From Hortaea werneckii (Eukaryota; Ascomycota; Dothideomycetes; Mycosphaerellales; Teratosphaeriaceae): a stretch of DNA of 64,000 nucleotides. Positions within the stretch are counted from its first letter, which is position 1. The number at the start of each line of letters is the position of its first letter. Where the stretch lies: positions 1 to 64,000 of the forward strand of contig JBAOKB010000104.1 of NCBI GenBank assembly GCA_037044905.1. Direction: 5' to 3'. This document shows, one piece after another, positions 42,345 to 52,789 of the stretch. A program made the position numbers and the translations under genes. The notes under the pieces are model-generated. The model ran no database searches, was not told the origin of the DNA, and saw only the letters and a program-made list of their open reading frames with translations.

Positions 42345-43341
42345 TTTGAATGAATGAGTGACTGGATTAAATATTAAATGAGTGTAAAAAGGTCGGGAAA
42401 AAGCCTGGCACGGCGAGTTGTCTTGCGAGGAGATGCGCAGAGGTGGAAGAAGCAAAAGAGAATGGAAGCAGGTGGTCGACGACCTGTATTATACCTACCA
42501 ATCCCTACTCAACCGCACTGCCCCAGTTGGACAATAACAAACCCCTAACCCATGACCAGAACAGGGTCGCGGAGAGTGCAAATGAAATTATACTTTGCAT
42601 GGTTGGTGGGACCGACACGTTCTAAGAGGTTGACAGGAGTTAGTCTGTGGTATTTCGCTTGCTCAGCCAGTGGTGTAGCGGACATCCCTCGACATGGCGG
42701 TAGATTAACCGTTTCTCCACGCCAAACGAAATTACATCCAGGCAAGACATCGTATCCGGCGGATGAGAGGCCCGTGACACGCCCGACCGCCTTCGGGCGC
42801 TTCGCCCGCTTGAGTCAGCGCTCGGTCGACGCCCGGACCGAGCGATTCACGCTTCGATAACAGGAGATCCTCATCATTATTGCTCTGCACCACGGGAATG
42901 CCATTCAAACCAAATGCTACTAGATCTAGACTGAAGCTGGAGCAGAGAACAGCAGACATGTCGAGGTTAAGAGATGTCTGAATGCATGTTGGTGGTGAAA
43001 GACTGCTCGGGTTATGCCGGCAAATGACGTTCTGCGTCCCGTGGGATGCCCCGCCAAGCGCAGTCACGGGTGGACAGCCTCACAGCTCTGGCAACCAGAG
43101 TAACCTAACTACAGCCTTACATATCCTAGGTAGGAAACAGAAGTAACAACTTGATTTCTGGCACTCTAGACGTATCGAGCGTATTCGCCAAGCGAGCTCT
43201 GTCGGTCTCTCCATCAAGACCACTTCTCCCACTGCCGGCCGCCCTACTGATAGCTCGGAAACTACACGCCTCAGGTCCCAGACGCCGATCAGGTAATCAC
43301 ATTCTGAGCACAAGGGAGGAGTCTGCCACGAGACTTCCACC
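42345..43341. promoter_or_regulatory. Divergent upstream region of cutinase and DID2
   Basis: About 1 kb between divergent starts; both promoters lie here. It contains the GC-rich hairpin cluster at 42780-42844 (listed separately). No ORF is supported. Confidence 0.6.
42780..42844. other. Cluster of GC-rich hairpins with three CGCCCG copies
   Basis: Stem 1 is CGCCCGA (42780-42786) with TCGGGCG (42793-42799). Stem 2 is CGGGCG (42794-42799) with CGCCCG (42803-42808), which competes with stem 1. Stem 3 is a perfect 9-bp pair, CGCTCGGTC (42819-42827) with GACCGAGCG (42836-42844), whose loop again contains CGCCCG. The block is far more GC-rich than its flanks. Confidence 0.75.
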
Positions 43342-44086
43342 ATGTCAGGCCTAGAGAAAGCCCTCTTTAACCTCAAATTTACTGCGAAACAGCTCAATGT
43401 ATTTCCACCTCTAATCGGTAAACGTGTGTGATCACCGTGTCTGACAATTGCCGCAGAGACAAGCCGCCAAAGCTGGCAAAGACGAGCAGACCGAGAAGAC
43501 GAAGCTCAAAAAAGCCATCCAGCAAGGCCATAGCGACATCGCCAAAATCTACGCTCAGAATGCCATCCGCAAGCAAAACGAAAAGCTGAATCTTCTCCGC
43601 CTTGCCTCGAGAATAGATGCCACGAGCTCGCGGGTCCAGACTGCGGTGACGATGAGACAAGTAACAGGAAGTATGGCAAATGTGGTCAAGGGTATGGATG
43701 GTGCGATGAAGAGCATGGACTTGGAAAAGGTGAGTCGGGACAGACAGCGGAGCCACAGCATGGCGAGGGAGACTGCAAACATGTGTGGCGGACTGCGCGC
43801 TAACATCCTGGCGTAGATATCAGCAGTCATGGACCGGTTCGAAACGCAATTCGAGGACCTAGACGTTGCGACCGGGTACTATGAGAATGCCACCTCGAAC
43901 ACTACAGCGACTGCGACACCACAAGAAGACGTCGATAAGCTCATGGGCCAGGTTGCCGACGAGGCAGGTGTGGAACTATCACAGGAGATGGCTGGTGCAA
44001 CTCCGGCCAACGATCTCAAGACTGCCGCGCCGGAGGAAGAGCGGGAAGACAAGCTTGGGGAGAGATTGCGCGCGCTTCGGAGCTAG
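43342..44086 (+). CDS. DID2: ESCRT-III-associated protein Did2/CHMP1
   Basis: Three exons (43342-43398, 43457-43729, 43817-44086; introns of 58 and 87 nt) give 199 residues, all joins in phase. The first exon encodes only MSGLEKALFNLKFTAKQLN, the basic amphipathic first helix. RQAAKAGKDEQTEKTKLKKA begins the long ESCRT-III hairpin, and NRQ-type helix 2 (EKLNLLRLASRIDATSSRVQ) follows. The C-terminus EDKLGERLRALRS fits an MIM1 helix that binds the MIT domain of Vps4. Did2 recruits Vps4 to disassemble ESCRT-III during multivesicular body sorting at endosomes. The length equals the family norm. Confidence 0.96.
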
Positions 44087-44540
44087 AGAGATGGGCAATG
44101 TGTGGCAGCGACCGGTGCATGACGTACGAAGATCAAGAGACATCAAGCGGCTCATCACTGAGCATATGACGAGCTATGAGTACCCAATACAACTAATGTC
44201 ACGTTTCAGTGCTTCCACTGCTGCCCGATCGCTATGTGTGTGAGATACTGTATGATGGCCTGACCCCGCCAATGCCTTGGGATCATCATTCCTCGTCCAA
44301 AGTCGTGGCAATGCTTTGGTAGACACCATATTGGCCGCCATTGATCAGCATGCGTCTGCTGGCAAATAGTTGCATTACGCTCACCCGAACCATCTAAGGA
44401 CAATTCATGCGACTGAACGAAGACCTAACAACTTTCCGTAGAATTCCAAGCACAAGTCTCAATCCTACCTCTTGCCATCTCACGGGACAGCTGACGGCAC
44501 CAGATCAAGTGTCCGACTCAGAAGCCGACTCTCGCCGATG
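44087..44540. other. Intergenic
   Basis: 3' flank of DID2; nothing supported was seen. Confidence 0.5.
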
Positions 44541-45000
44541 CTAGTTCCTTCTGTGAGTACTACTGGCTTCCTTAAAGGTGACACCACGGTCTACGTCCGC
44601 CACAAATAGCTCATCAGCGCTTATTATCGTTGGCAGAATGTCAATGATTTGCGGGAGAAGACGTGCTGCAATGTGCACGACGCCGTTGGGATCGCGGAGC
44701 TTGAATTTATCAAGCTCACCCGATGCCTTGACGAGGTTTCTGGCCAAAAACGCTGTGACGTCCGCCTGGAACGGGACGGTTTATTTGAGATACTCGTACA
44801 CAAGATGTACGGACTTCTTTTGCACGAGCCAATTAACGGAAACTTATCGTTGCAGCACTATCTTGGAATGTATTTCACTGAACAGTCAACGCCATTGCCA
44901 TCGCATGGTCTGCGAAGACGATTATCCGGCGATGCATCAAGCACGGTGCCGGGTTGGCAGTCGTAAAGGCTAGAGGCAATTGCGCGAAGGTATTATTAGG
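44541..45000 (-). pseudogene. Probable gene relic, family not identified
   Basis: Two stretches read like real protein. About 45000-44878 encodes NNTFAQLPLAFTTANPAP and RRIIVFADHAMAMALTVQ, then TGA. About 44769-44541, in another frame, encodes VTAFLARNLVKASGELDKFK, LRDPNGVVHIAARLLPQIID and DVDRGVTFKEAS, then TAG. Between them every frame is broken by stops. There is no start codon in a sensible place, and the total would be far shorter than most enzymes. A short open stretch from an ATG at 45362 (MALVLDDEYQRISDLSLF) may be a further piece. I do not recognise the parent family. It could instead be a small multi-exon gene. Confidence 0.4.
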
Positions 45001-45595
45001 GTCAAGTCACGATGGTGGAAAGCAATATTCAAACGCTCATTTCAACGCCGAAGCAGCCCTAACGTTTTACAAGTCTGGATTACTTAGGTGTACGCGGCAG
45101 AGAGTCCTCATTTCCCTCTAGCCATGACTGCTGTGGTTCCTAGCATTGAGATCGGCGGTACGTCATTGATTATAGGTATGCGCATTCTTCCTATCATCAA
45201 TGTTGAGAAGAGACTCGCAGGAAGATCGAGGGTATGAGAAGCTACAAGGCATCGGAATACGGGACCCCTGGCGGAGAGCAGAGATGACTGGGCGGCTTGA
45301 TGTCCAGGGAATAGAGACAAGTCGCTGATTCGTTGGTATTCGTCATCGAGAACCAATGCCATAATGATCTATCAAAAGACATAGGAGATGATCCAAGTGT
45401 GCTTGCAAACTGTTACCTAGATAGCATCCTGCAAGTGCGTGAACATCCCCGAACACGCGCTAGTACAAGCTTCGCTTAGTAAGCGGGCAACTTGAACTTG
45501 AATCTTCCAAAGGTTCTTTTCCATACCTGATCACCCTAAGGTAGTCTGTCGAGACCATTCAGTACTATGCAGAGTGGCAACTAGAAGTCGGCTGC
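45001..45595. other. Intergenic upstream of TRM1
   Basis: Promoter region of TRM1. It includes a mini-uORF at 45567-45584 (five codons and TAG) that ends 11 nt before the TRM1 ATG. Confidence 0.55.
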
Positions 45596-48029
45596 ATGCT
45601 GCCAGTCATTCGAAATCCGAATCTCCATGGTGGTTGCGTAGCTGCACTCAGCCAAGTCTCACGAAAGCAATTCGCCGCTTCGCGAAATATAATCTTCCCT
45701 CGAACCATGTCGACCACTGACGGACCTGCACCTTTGTCCGCGAAGCCAACAGAAGGCCAGCTCATCCAGCATGGGGGCAAAACGTATGAGACCATAAGGG
45801 AAGGGAAAGCCTTCATTCTGTCGCCGCCGAACACTCGCAAATCAGTAGATCCCCAGGCGCAGAGCAAAGGAGGTAGGTTCTGGACATGCTTGCGTAGCCA
45901 CTTGAACAGGGCTGACGCCCATCTCTCTTGTAGGTGAAAGTGGCGAGAAGCCCCAGAGTGTTTTCTACAACCCCATTCAACAGTTCAATCGCGATCTTAG
46001 TGTTCTTGCCATCAAAGCCTTCGGGGAGGATTTGTGTGAGAGGAGGAGACAGAAGCGTGAGAGAGACTCTGGCAAATTGCAGGCTAAGAAGGACAGAAAG
46101 AAGAAGAAGCAGCAGGAACATGGTCAAATTGCAGGGAATGGAGAAGAGCGGTCCGCTGGTCCCAAGCCCGCAGGGCAGGCGACTGAAGCAGAGGGTGTCC
46201 AGCTGCATACAGCTGAAGGAACAACTGCGGACGCGAAAGATGAAGCACTCGGCGGTTTGAAAAGAAAGGCAGAGGAGGGCGAAACGGGTGAGTCGAGAGA
46301 TCTTAAGCGGCGTAGGTCAGGCGGTGATCCTGCCAATACCGATGGGCTGGAACAGAATGTGGACGGACAGCAGGCAGAGCATGAGACTAAGCGGACCGGT
46401 GCAGGTGAGCAGGGCACGAAAGCAGTGGAAGACGCTACCGCAGCAGCGCCTTCCCATGCTGAGCACACCTCGCAAGAATGGAAACCAAAGTTCCGAATCC
46501 TGGATGCGCTCTCTGCGACTGGACTACGCGCTCTCCGCTACGCGACCGAGATACCTTTCGCGACATCTGTCGTCGCCAACGACATGGATCGAAATGCCAC
46601 CAGGAGCATAGCTACGAACGTGGAGCATAACAAGCTTACAAGTACTATCCAAGTCAATACCGGGAACGCCATTGGCCATATGTATAGCGTCGCCTACCCT
46701 CCCGAAAGTAGCCACGGACCAAATCACGTCAATGCTAAGTACGATGTTATCGACCTTGACCCATATGGAACAGCCGCGCCGTTCATAGACGCGGCGTTGC
46801 AAGGCCTAAACGACGGCGGCTTGCTTTGCGTGACCTGCACTGACTCTGGCGTCTTTGCTTCCTGTGGCTACCCGGAGAAGACTTACTCATTGTATGGCGG
46901 CATGCCTGTCAAAGGTGCGCATTCCCACGAAGGTGGTCTGCGGATTATCCTCAACTCCATTGCGTCGGCGGCCGCGCGGTACGGCATGGCTATCGAGCCA
47001 TTGCTATCTCTTAGTATCGACTTCTACGTCAGGATGTTCGTTCGTGTCAACCGGAGTCCGGCAGATGTCAAGTTCCTTGCCGGTAAGACAATGATTGTGT
47101 ATAACTGCGACGCGGGTTGTGGAGCCTGGCATCCGCAGATGCTTGGACGCAACACCCGACAAACAGGAAAAGGTCAGATCAAGGGACAGGAGAAAAATCC
47201 CACCTTCAACTTCAAGCACTCGATCGCGCAGGCGCCGAGTGCGGATCGTCTGTGCGAGCACTGTGGTAGCAAAATGCACGTCGCTGGGCCTATGTGGGCA
47301 GGACCTATACACAACGCCACTTTCGTCGAGAAGGTACTCCACGATGCCAAGAATGCCGATAAAGATGTCTACCAGACCATCCCAAGGCTGGAAGGTATGC
47401 TCGACACAGCTCTCGACGAACTAGTTGTCTGCGAAGACGTGTGGGACCGGACGGGAACGAAGAGCGAAGACAGGACGGCTCGGTCTTCTCTAATTGCGAA
47501 AACACCGCCAGAGACAGTGGATCACCATCCTTTCTTCTTCATTCCTTCGGCACTCTCGAAGGTCGTCCATTGTCAGGCTCCGGGCGAAGCCGCCGTGAAA
47601 GGAGCCCTGAGACATGCGGGTTACAAAGCTACCCGTAGCCACTGCAAGCCTGGGAGTGTGAAGACCGATGCGCCATGGAGCGCTGTATGGAAGATCATGA
47701 GGGAATGGGTCAAGCAGCGGGCTCCGATCAAGGAAGGCTCTTTGAAAGAGGGGACGGCCGGGTGGAATATCATGCAAAAGAGCGAGGGAGACGTTGAGAT
47801 GTCGAACGGCGAAAAGGACGCAGGAGAAGGGGCGAACTCGGACGGATCCGTGGATGTTGTCACTGAGAAGGAGAAAGGTGCGAATAGCCCGCCTCCAGAC
47901 CCGAAGAACTTCAAGGTTGTGTTCGATGAGGCACTGGGAAGGGATAAGCCGGGTAGAAGATTGGTGAGGTATCAGCAGAACCCGCGAGAGAATTGGGGTC
48001 CCATGGCGAGGGCTAAGGGCAGTGGATAG
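45596..48029 (+). CDS. TRM1: tRNA (guanine26-N2)-dimethyltransferase
   Basis: Makes N2,N2-dimethylguanosine at position 26 of nuclear and mitochondrial tRNAs. Exons 45596-45872 and 45934-48029 (61-nt intron) give 790 residues. Two in-frame starts are visible: the first adds the presequence-like MLPVIRNPNLHGGCVAALSQ; the second is MSTTDGPAPL at 45707. This matches the known dual initiation of yeast TRM1 for mitochondria and nucleus. The SAM fold has FRILDALSATGLRALRYA (about 279), VVANDMDRNA and the catalytic IDLDPYGTAAPF (about 366). Cys pairs (CDAGCGAWHP, CEHCGSKMHVAGPMW) fit a zinc-binding C-terminal domain. A Lys/Glu/Gln-rich insert of about 150 residues (about 120-270) splits the N-terminal region and makes it longer than yeast Trm1. 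Confidence 0.96.
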
Positions 48030-48113
48030 ATGAAGTCTTTGAAATAGTCAACTTGAATGCGCTGCTTGTCATGTTGTGTCTATATATGTATGAGCCTAGT
48101 GAAACCCATATCT

Positions 48114-49602
48114 TTACGCTTCTGAGACGCTATCTCGAAAGGCGGCATAATCGGTATGTACTTTGTCGGCCTTCAGCTCAGAGATCTCGTCAAGCAGGGC
48201 ACAAGTCTCGGCAGGACTAGCGATCCAAGCGGTCGTGCAAGCAAGTCGGGCCTACAGGGATGGTCAGCATACAGTCTGTTTCACTAAGACCCAGCTTCCT
48301 CGATTGGTGTCGCCACTTCGTAACTACATACCTTGAAGTCGTTCGCTCCAGCAGAGAGAAATTGATCGCCTACGTGTAGCGACTTAGAGCCTTCGATGCC
48401 TCCAAAATATCGTTGGCACGCCATAACGCCCCAGCTCTTGTCACCGATGTCGACAAAGATGTCATTCCCGCCGTTGAAAGCGCAGAATGGAAGGCGCTTG
48501 CCGGCATCTGACATTTCAAGTACTCTCTGTACAACGAGCACTGTCTCTTCCAGCTGCTCTCTTGAGAGCTTAATGCCTTTACTTGGAAAGATACCAACGG
48601 CTCGTGTCTTGCGTAGGACCTGGACAGGTAGCTTCATGGCATCTACGCAGTCCTTCAACGCAGCTTCGCCGACATCGAGTAATGCCTTTACATTGTCCTC
48701 GGTCCAAGACGACATTTCCGGGAGCTGCCAATCCTTGGCAGGGACAGGGGCAAGCTTGCAGGGCGAGTCTGGTGTGTACGTGAAGAGAAAGTTGGACTCG
48801 CCACCCCCCCCTACCAGACTGTGTTCCAGCTTGTTCGCGAAATTGCTGGCAGCAATGGCATCCAGCAGGCCATACAGTCGTTCGTAGTACTTCTCTGCTT
48901 CTGTGTAGCCGGCGGCTGTCACGATTCCGATCCTGACACCTTTCGACATGAGCTCTAGGATACGTGGAATACAGGGGTTGTCAGGTCTCAGACTGTCGCC
49001 GTCATCGTAAAGCGTAACATCACCGTCGAACGTCATGAGCTCGAGCCGGCTACCGCGGACTAACGACATGACTTGTGCCGTGTTGAGAATGAGACGTATG
49101 TCATTGAAAGAAGGCGCCACGAAGCGGCGAGAGCTGATGAAGCGTTTCTGATCTTGCCACTGGAACGCATCCTGTAGCGGTAAGCGGGTGAAGAAGGATC
49201 CCACTGACGGCACCAGCAGCTTGAGCTTTGATGGCGTCGGGTGCTTGGCCGATTGATGGGCTATGTGGTCTAAGAAGGGTAGAAGTCAGAGGTTGGGTTT
49301 CGCGAAAGCATACAGATTGCACAGAGCAGTACCGTTGATCAGGTCCTCCACGTCACTCATGATTTGGGAATAGCGGTCATGGGCATTGATAGCCATGGCA
49401 CCCATAGCACTTTTGTCATTCTCGTAGATGGCTGTGGGCTGCGATAAGAGCACGAATGGTACGGCTAGGAGACCTTTGATCCATTCGATCTACAAGAGGC
49501 CACGTTCGTTAGTTGATGTTGTTTACGTCTTAAGAGGATCCGTACAAACTGGTCTCTCCTATGCGTCTTGAGGGCATATTCAACACGGTATCTAGTCGTC
49601 AT
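48114..49602 (-). CDS. ISN1: IMP-specific 5'-nucleotidase
   Basis: Hydrolyses IMP to inosine in purine salvage; cytosolic HAD-like phosphatase. Four exons: 49602-49546, 49489-49333, 49269-48332 and 48251-48114 (introns of 56, 63 and 80 nt), giving 429 residues, close to yeast Isn1. Exon 1 encodes MTTRYRVEYALKTHRRDQF and exon 2 starts IEWIKGLLAVPFVLLSQPTA, both highly typical of the family. The nucleophile motif is MTFDGDVTLYDDG (DxDxT), and later blocks are RIGIVTAAGY, FCAFNGGNDIFVDIGDKSWG and LHVGDQFLSAGANDF. The last exon, ARLACTTAWIASPAETCALL and onward, completes the C-terminus. It is convergent with TRM1, only 84 bp apart, and divergent with MED17. Confidence 0.95.
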
Positions 49603-49881
49603 CTCGTTTTGCTTATGAGCGGCGTGATGCCGCGCAGATGAACAGGACTGTCTACATGCTGATGTTGTAAACACATGCGGTCTGGAAGTTTGCTGTGCTT
49701 TCACATGATCCCCCGCCTCACGGTCAAAGTTCGGGCTAGTGAGGTCAATTCCCAAGCTCCAGACGCGCGAACCTGAGTTCACATGCAAAGACATCCTTGC
49801 ATCTTTGCGTCCACTGGACTTTGGAATGCTGAGGTTACAGGGAGGACGTTGAGAAGCTCGCTGCTGTGTGACATTGCAAAG
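49603..49881. promoter_or_regulatory. Short divergent promoter of ISN1 and MED17
   Basis: 279 bp between divergent start codons, the second-shortest such spacer in the window. No TATA box was seen. Confidence 0.65.
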
Positions 49882-51693
49882 ATGTCGACCACAACCACAC
49901 TGTCATTCAAGCCCTGGGCCCATGATGCCGACCAGGAACCCTCTCTGAAGGATGTCCTCGCTCGTGTTAGTCTTGAGCGGGGCCACTTTCGAAATATCAC
50001 TGAAGCGTCGCTTCAAGAAGAAGTTGCCGGTGAAGGCGCACTCGAGCCGAGCGACGATGAGCGAGAATCGGATGAGGAGGATGAGAAGGAAGAGGTCGAG
50101 GAAGGAGCCAAGGGCCCTCAGACGCGAGAAGATCTGTACAAAGCAAAGTTCGAGATGCTTCAACACGTCGGTGCTGCAGAGCAGGACGTGCTATTCGCCT
50201 TAGATTTCGTCAGCCTGCTCATGACCAAGGACAAGGAAGGAGCCGCTCTTGGGAATCAGTCGATCAGTCCGGCCTTGAAGAATGAGGTCCCAGCTGGGAC
50301 ACTGGGACTTGATGTCTGGCAACGGATGCCGGATGATAAGGGAATTCAGGCACAAGACGAGATGCTCGCGACGAATGTACGAATGGAGGGACTTCAGAAG
50401 AGCGCGGATGGTTTGCTGGCTGCAGCGAGCCGGTTGGAGGACAATGTGAGGAAGGAAACGCAGTATTGGGATGAAGTACTTTCCATTGCCGAGAAGGGTT
50501 GGAACATATGCAGGATTCCAGGGCAGCAGCACAGGCTGGGTGTTACGTTTGGCTTTAGCGAAAGCGAGCCACAGTTTTCAAGGCGCGGGATTGCAGCTCT
50601 AAACGTGGATGAGGATGGTCAGATTTCGTTGGACCGCGGAGTTGGTGCGAAACCGAAAGCGGTCCGTGTCCTTTTGAGGCAGCAAGGTCGATTAGTGGGG
50701 AGCTCGACCATTTCCAGTACCACGAACGATAGCGACATCACTTTGGAAGCCAGGATACGACATGCCCGGGACAGTCTCTTTGACGAGGAACTATATCAGG
50801 AGCTGGTTCGCGAAGGCAGAGCAAATGCATCACTAGGCGTTACTTTGAAAGGTGACACTGTCTGTTTTGCGCCTTTGGAGGAAGACGCCACCAGAACAGA
50901 GATATCCTTTGAGCTTGTCTCGCTCGACGACACTGGTGCGAGGGATCTCGGTGTCTTGCCGCAGGACAATGCCGCTCAAGCTGTAGCTGTAGCAGCAAGG
51001 CTGTTACTCACGCAAGCGCACCGCGGGCGGCTGAAGAAGCGCTCAGAGGTGCCACCACCAATGACGGACAAAAAAGAAGAGAGACGCATCTTACCCATCT
51101 TAAGACCTGTTATGTCGTTTGCGCTCCACCGCTTTGCAGTAAACCAGGTGAACAGCCACCTCGCTCGTATTGCTCAGCTCACACGTGCAGCGCAGGTACA
51201 ATGCGCCTTTGAAAACGCTGTCATCAATGTGCCCTCCGTCGAGGATTCGTCGGGCGCAGAGGATCTCGTCACCAAACTACTGCAGCCCTGGGCTTCAGAA
51301 GCGAAATGCGAAGTGGCATCCCTTGGAATCCGGATCCAGCTAGAGACGACGCTAGTCACCGATTTCTGTACCAGGTTCACGCTCTTTACGCAAAACAACA
51401 AAGCCACCCAGTTTGCTGTCGACAGTGAATTACGGAATGCTATAGATGCAGCTGTTTCGTCTGCTATCGCAGCCTTTCTTGCTGTAAAGGCAGGTGAAGG
51501 ATGGCGATGCAATCAGCGAGAAGCCTTTCTTGAGAACGAGGCTGCCGGCGGCAAGGCATGGGTGTTGATCGATGGAGGAGCTGGAATTCTGACGCTCTCG
51601 GGACAGGAGCAGGACAAAAGTGTAGAATGGCGGCTAGAAGGCGAGAGCGCACAGAAGAGCTTGTGGGAGGTCTTTGGTGAGGTGATAGATTGA
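49882..51693 (+). CDS. MED17: Mediator complex subunit 17 (Srb4)
   Basis: Scaffold subunit of the Mediator head module, needed for RNA polymerase II transcription. 603 residues, one exon. The N-terminus MSTTTTLSFKPWAHDADQEP precedes an acidic low-complexity stretch (about 55-80). The core includes EDLYKAKFEMLQHVGAAEQD then VLFALDFVSLLMTKDK. A further match is EVLSIAEKGWNICRIPGQQH then RLGVTFGFSES, which I recognise as the most conserved Med17 block. The C-terminal third is RPVMSFALHRFAVNQVNSHL and a mixed fold ending WRLEGESAQKSLWEVFGEVI. The start at 49882 was preferred over an in-frame codon at 49783 because the family begins with this segment. Confidence 0.93.
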   Translation: MSTTTTLSFKPWAHDADQEPSLKDVLARVSLERGHFRNITEASLQEEVAGEGALEPSDDERESDEEDEKEEVEEGAKGPQTREDLYKAKFEMLQHVGAAEQDVLFALDFVSLLMTKDKEGAALGNQSISPALKNEVPAGTLGLDVWQRMPDDKGIQAQDEMLATNVRMEGLQKSADGLLAAASRLEDNVRKETQYWDEVLSIAEKGWNICRIPGQQHRLGVTFGFSESEPQFSRRGIAALNVDEDGQISLDRGVGAKPKAVRVLLRQQGRLVGSSTISSTTNDSDITLEARIRHARDSLFDEELYQELVREGRANASLGVTLKGDTVCFAPLEEDATRTEISFELVSLDDTGARDLGVLPQDNAAQAVAVAARLLLTQAHRGRLKKRSEVPPPMTDKKEERRILPILRPVMSFALHRFAVNQVNSHLARIAQLTRAAQVQCAFENAVINVPSVEDSSGAEDLVTKLLQPWASEAKCEVASLGIRIQLETTLVTDFCTRFTLFTQNNKATQFAVDSELRNAIDAAVSSAIAAFLAVKAGEGWRCNQREAFLENEAAGGKAWVLIDGGAGILTLSGQEQDKSVEWRLEGESAQKSLWEVFGEVID

Positions 51694-52789
51694 TCATAAC
51701 GAGATAGTAAATGAACAAATGCGAATAGCACATTCGGCGCTCACTGTCAGTATTGACGGTCAAAGAAGCTACTTATGTCTCAAATCACTTGCTTGTACAG
51801 GCAGGAGACGTGTAGGGCAGCCATAGGTTCCACTTGTGTAAGAGGGGAGTGAGCGGTGGGGGAGGCGTATCTCTTAGGGTTGGCTAGGGTTACTGGAGAT
51901 AAAAGACATACATTTCTTTCCACTGGAGTCTGTCATCGGATACAATGAAAATACGCCTTAGCTTGGTTGGTCGTACTTTTATCGAGTGCCTCTGGCTTGT
52001 CATCCTTGGCCATCGGAACTGTGTGTCGCGGCTGTGCAATTTATGGATGAAAATGCGTTGGGCGCACAGGCTTCGTTGATAACGGCGGGGAGCTGCTCAG
52101 ACGTGTGCGATACAAGTGTCCCGCGGCATGTACGAGTCTTTGCTGACTGCGGGTTATTGCGTGTGAATAATGGGACGGGTTTCACCTCTCAATGGTCTCT
52201 CCCTTTGCCGTAAGGCTGGGCGCGGCTTCTTGGAGGTTCGAAAATTCGAACTCATGGGCTTGCATTCACTTCAGTCGGTGTCGTCAAAATGGTGCTAGCT
52301 CGTCGTCATAGGGTGCGGTCTGGATTAGCTCCCGTTCCCGCATGCCACTTTTAGCTGTACAGGCTCAGAGGCACTCACGTGGAAATACCTTTTATTCCAT
52401 CTGTAGAGGTGACAAACCAGTCTAACGGAGATTCACGCATCTTGATCCAATAACAGATTGTTACTCGGATCGAAACTTGTCCGAGTATTTACGGTATATT
52501 TGAAAAGCACATTGGAATAATAGAGTGCAGTCCAGACACGTGATACCCCACCGAAAACGGGCCGATAAGTTCGTGCATCAGAAGCTCTGGAGCCTGATCA
52601 CCACTGACGTTACGTGGGGCAGTCAGCGAAAAACTTCCCCATTGTTCACCTGGAGGCTCGTGTACAGCAGGTTGCCAGAGCTCGATAGGTGGTATTTCAA
52701 GACTATAGCTTGTCGTGCTCACCTCCACTCTCCCCCCTCGAAAGTATTCGTCCTCCATTGCTCCACGTCGACAAGATACGGACACAACA
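51694..52789. promoter_or_regulatory. Long upstream region of phosphofructokinase
   Basis: 1.1 kb upstream of a glycolytic gene, with no supported ORF. It includes the 3' UTR of MED17 at its left end and a TATATTT near 52495-52501. Specific factor sites were not assigned. Confidence 0.5.

Noticed and set aside
52190..52260. GGTTCGAAAATTCGAAC resembling a tRNA B box
   Set aside because: No acceptor stem or A box at the right distance; it is a short palindrome.
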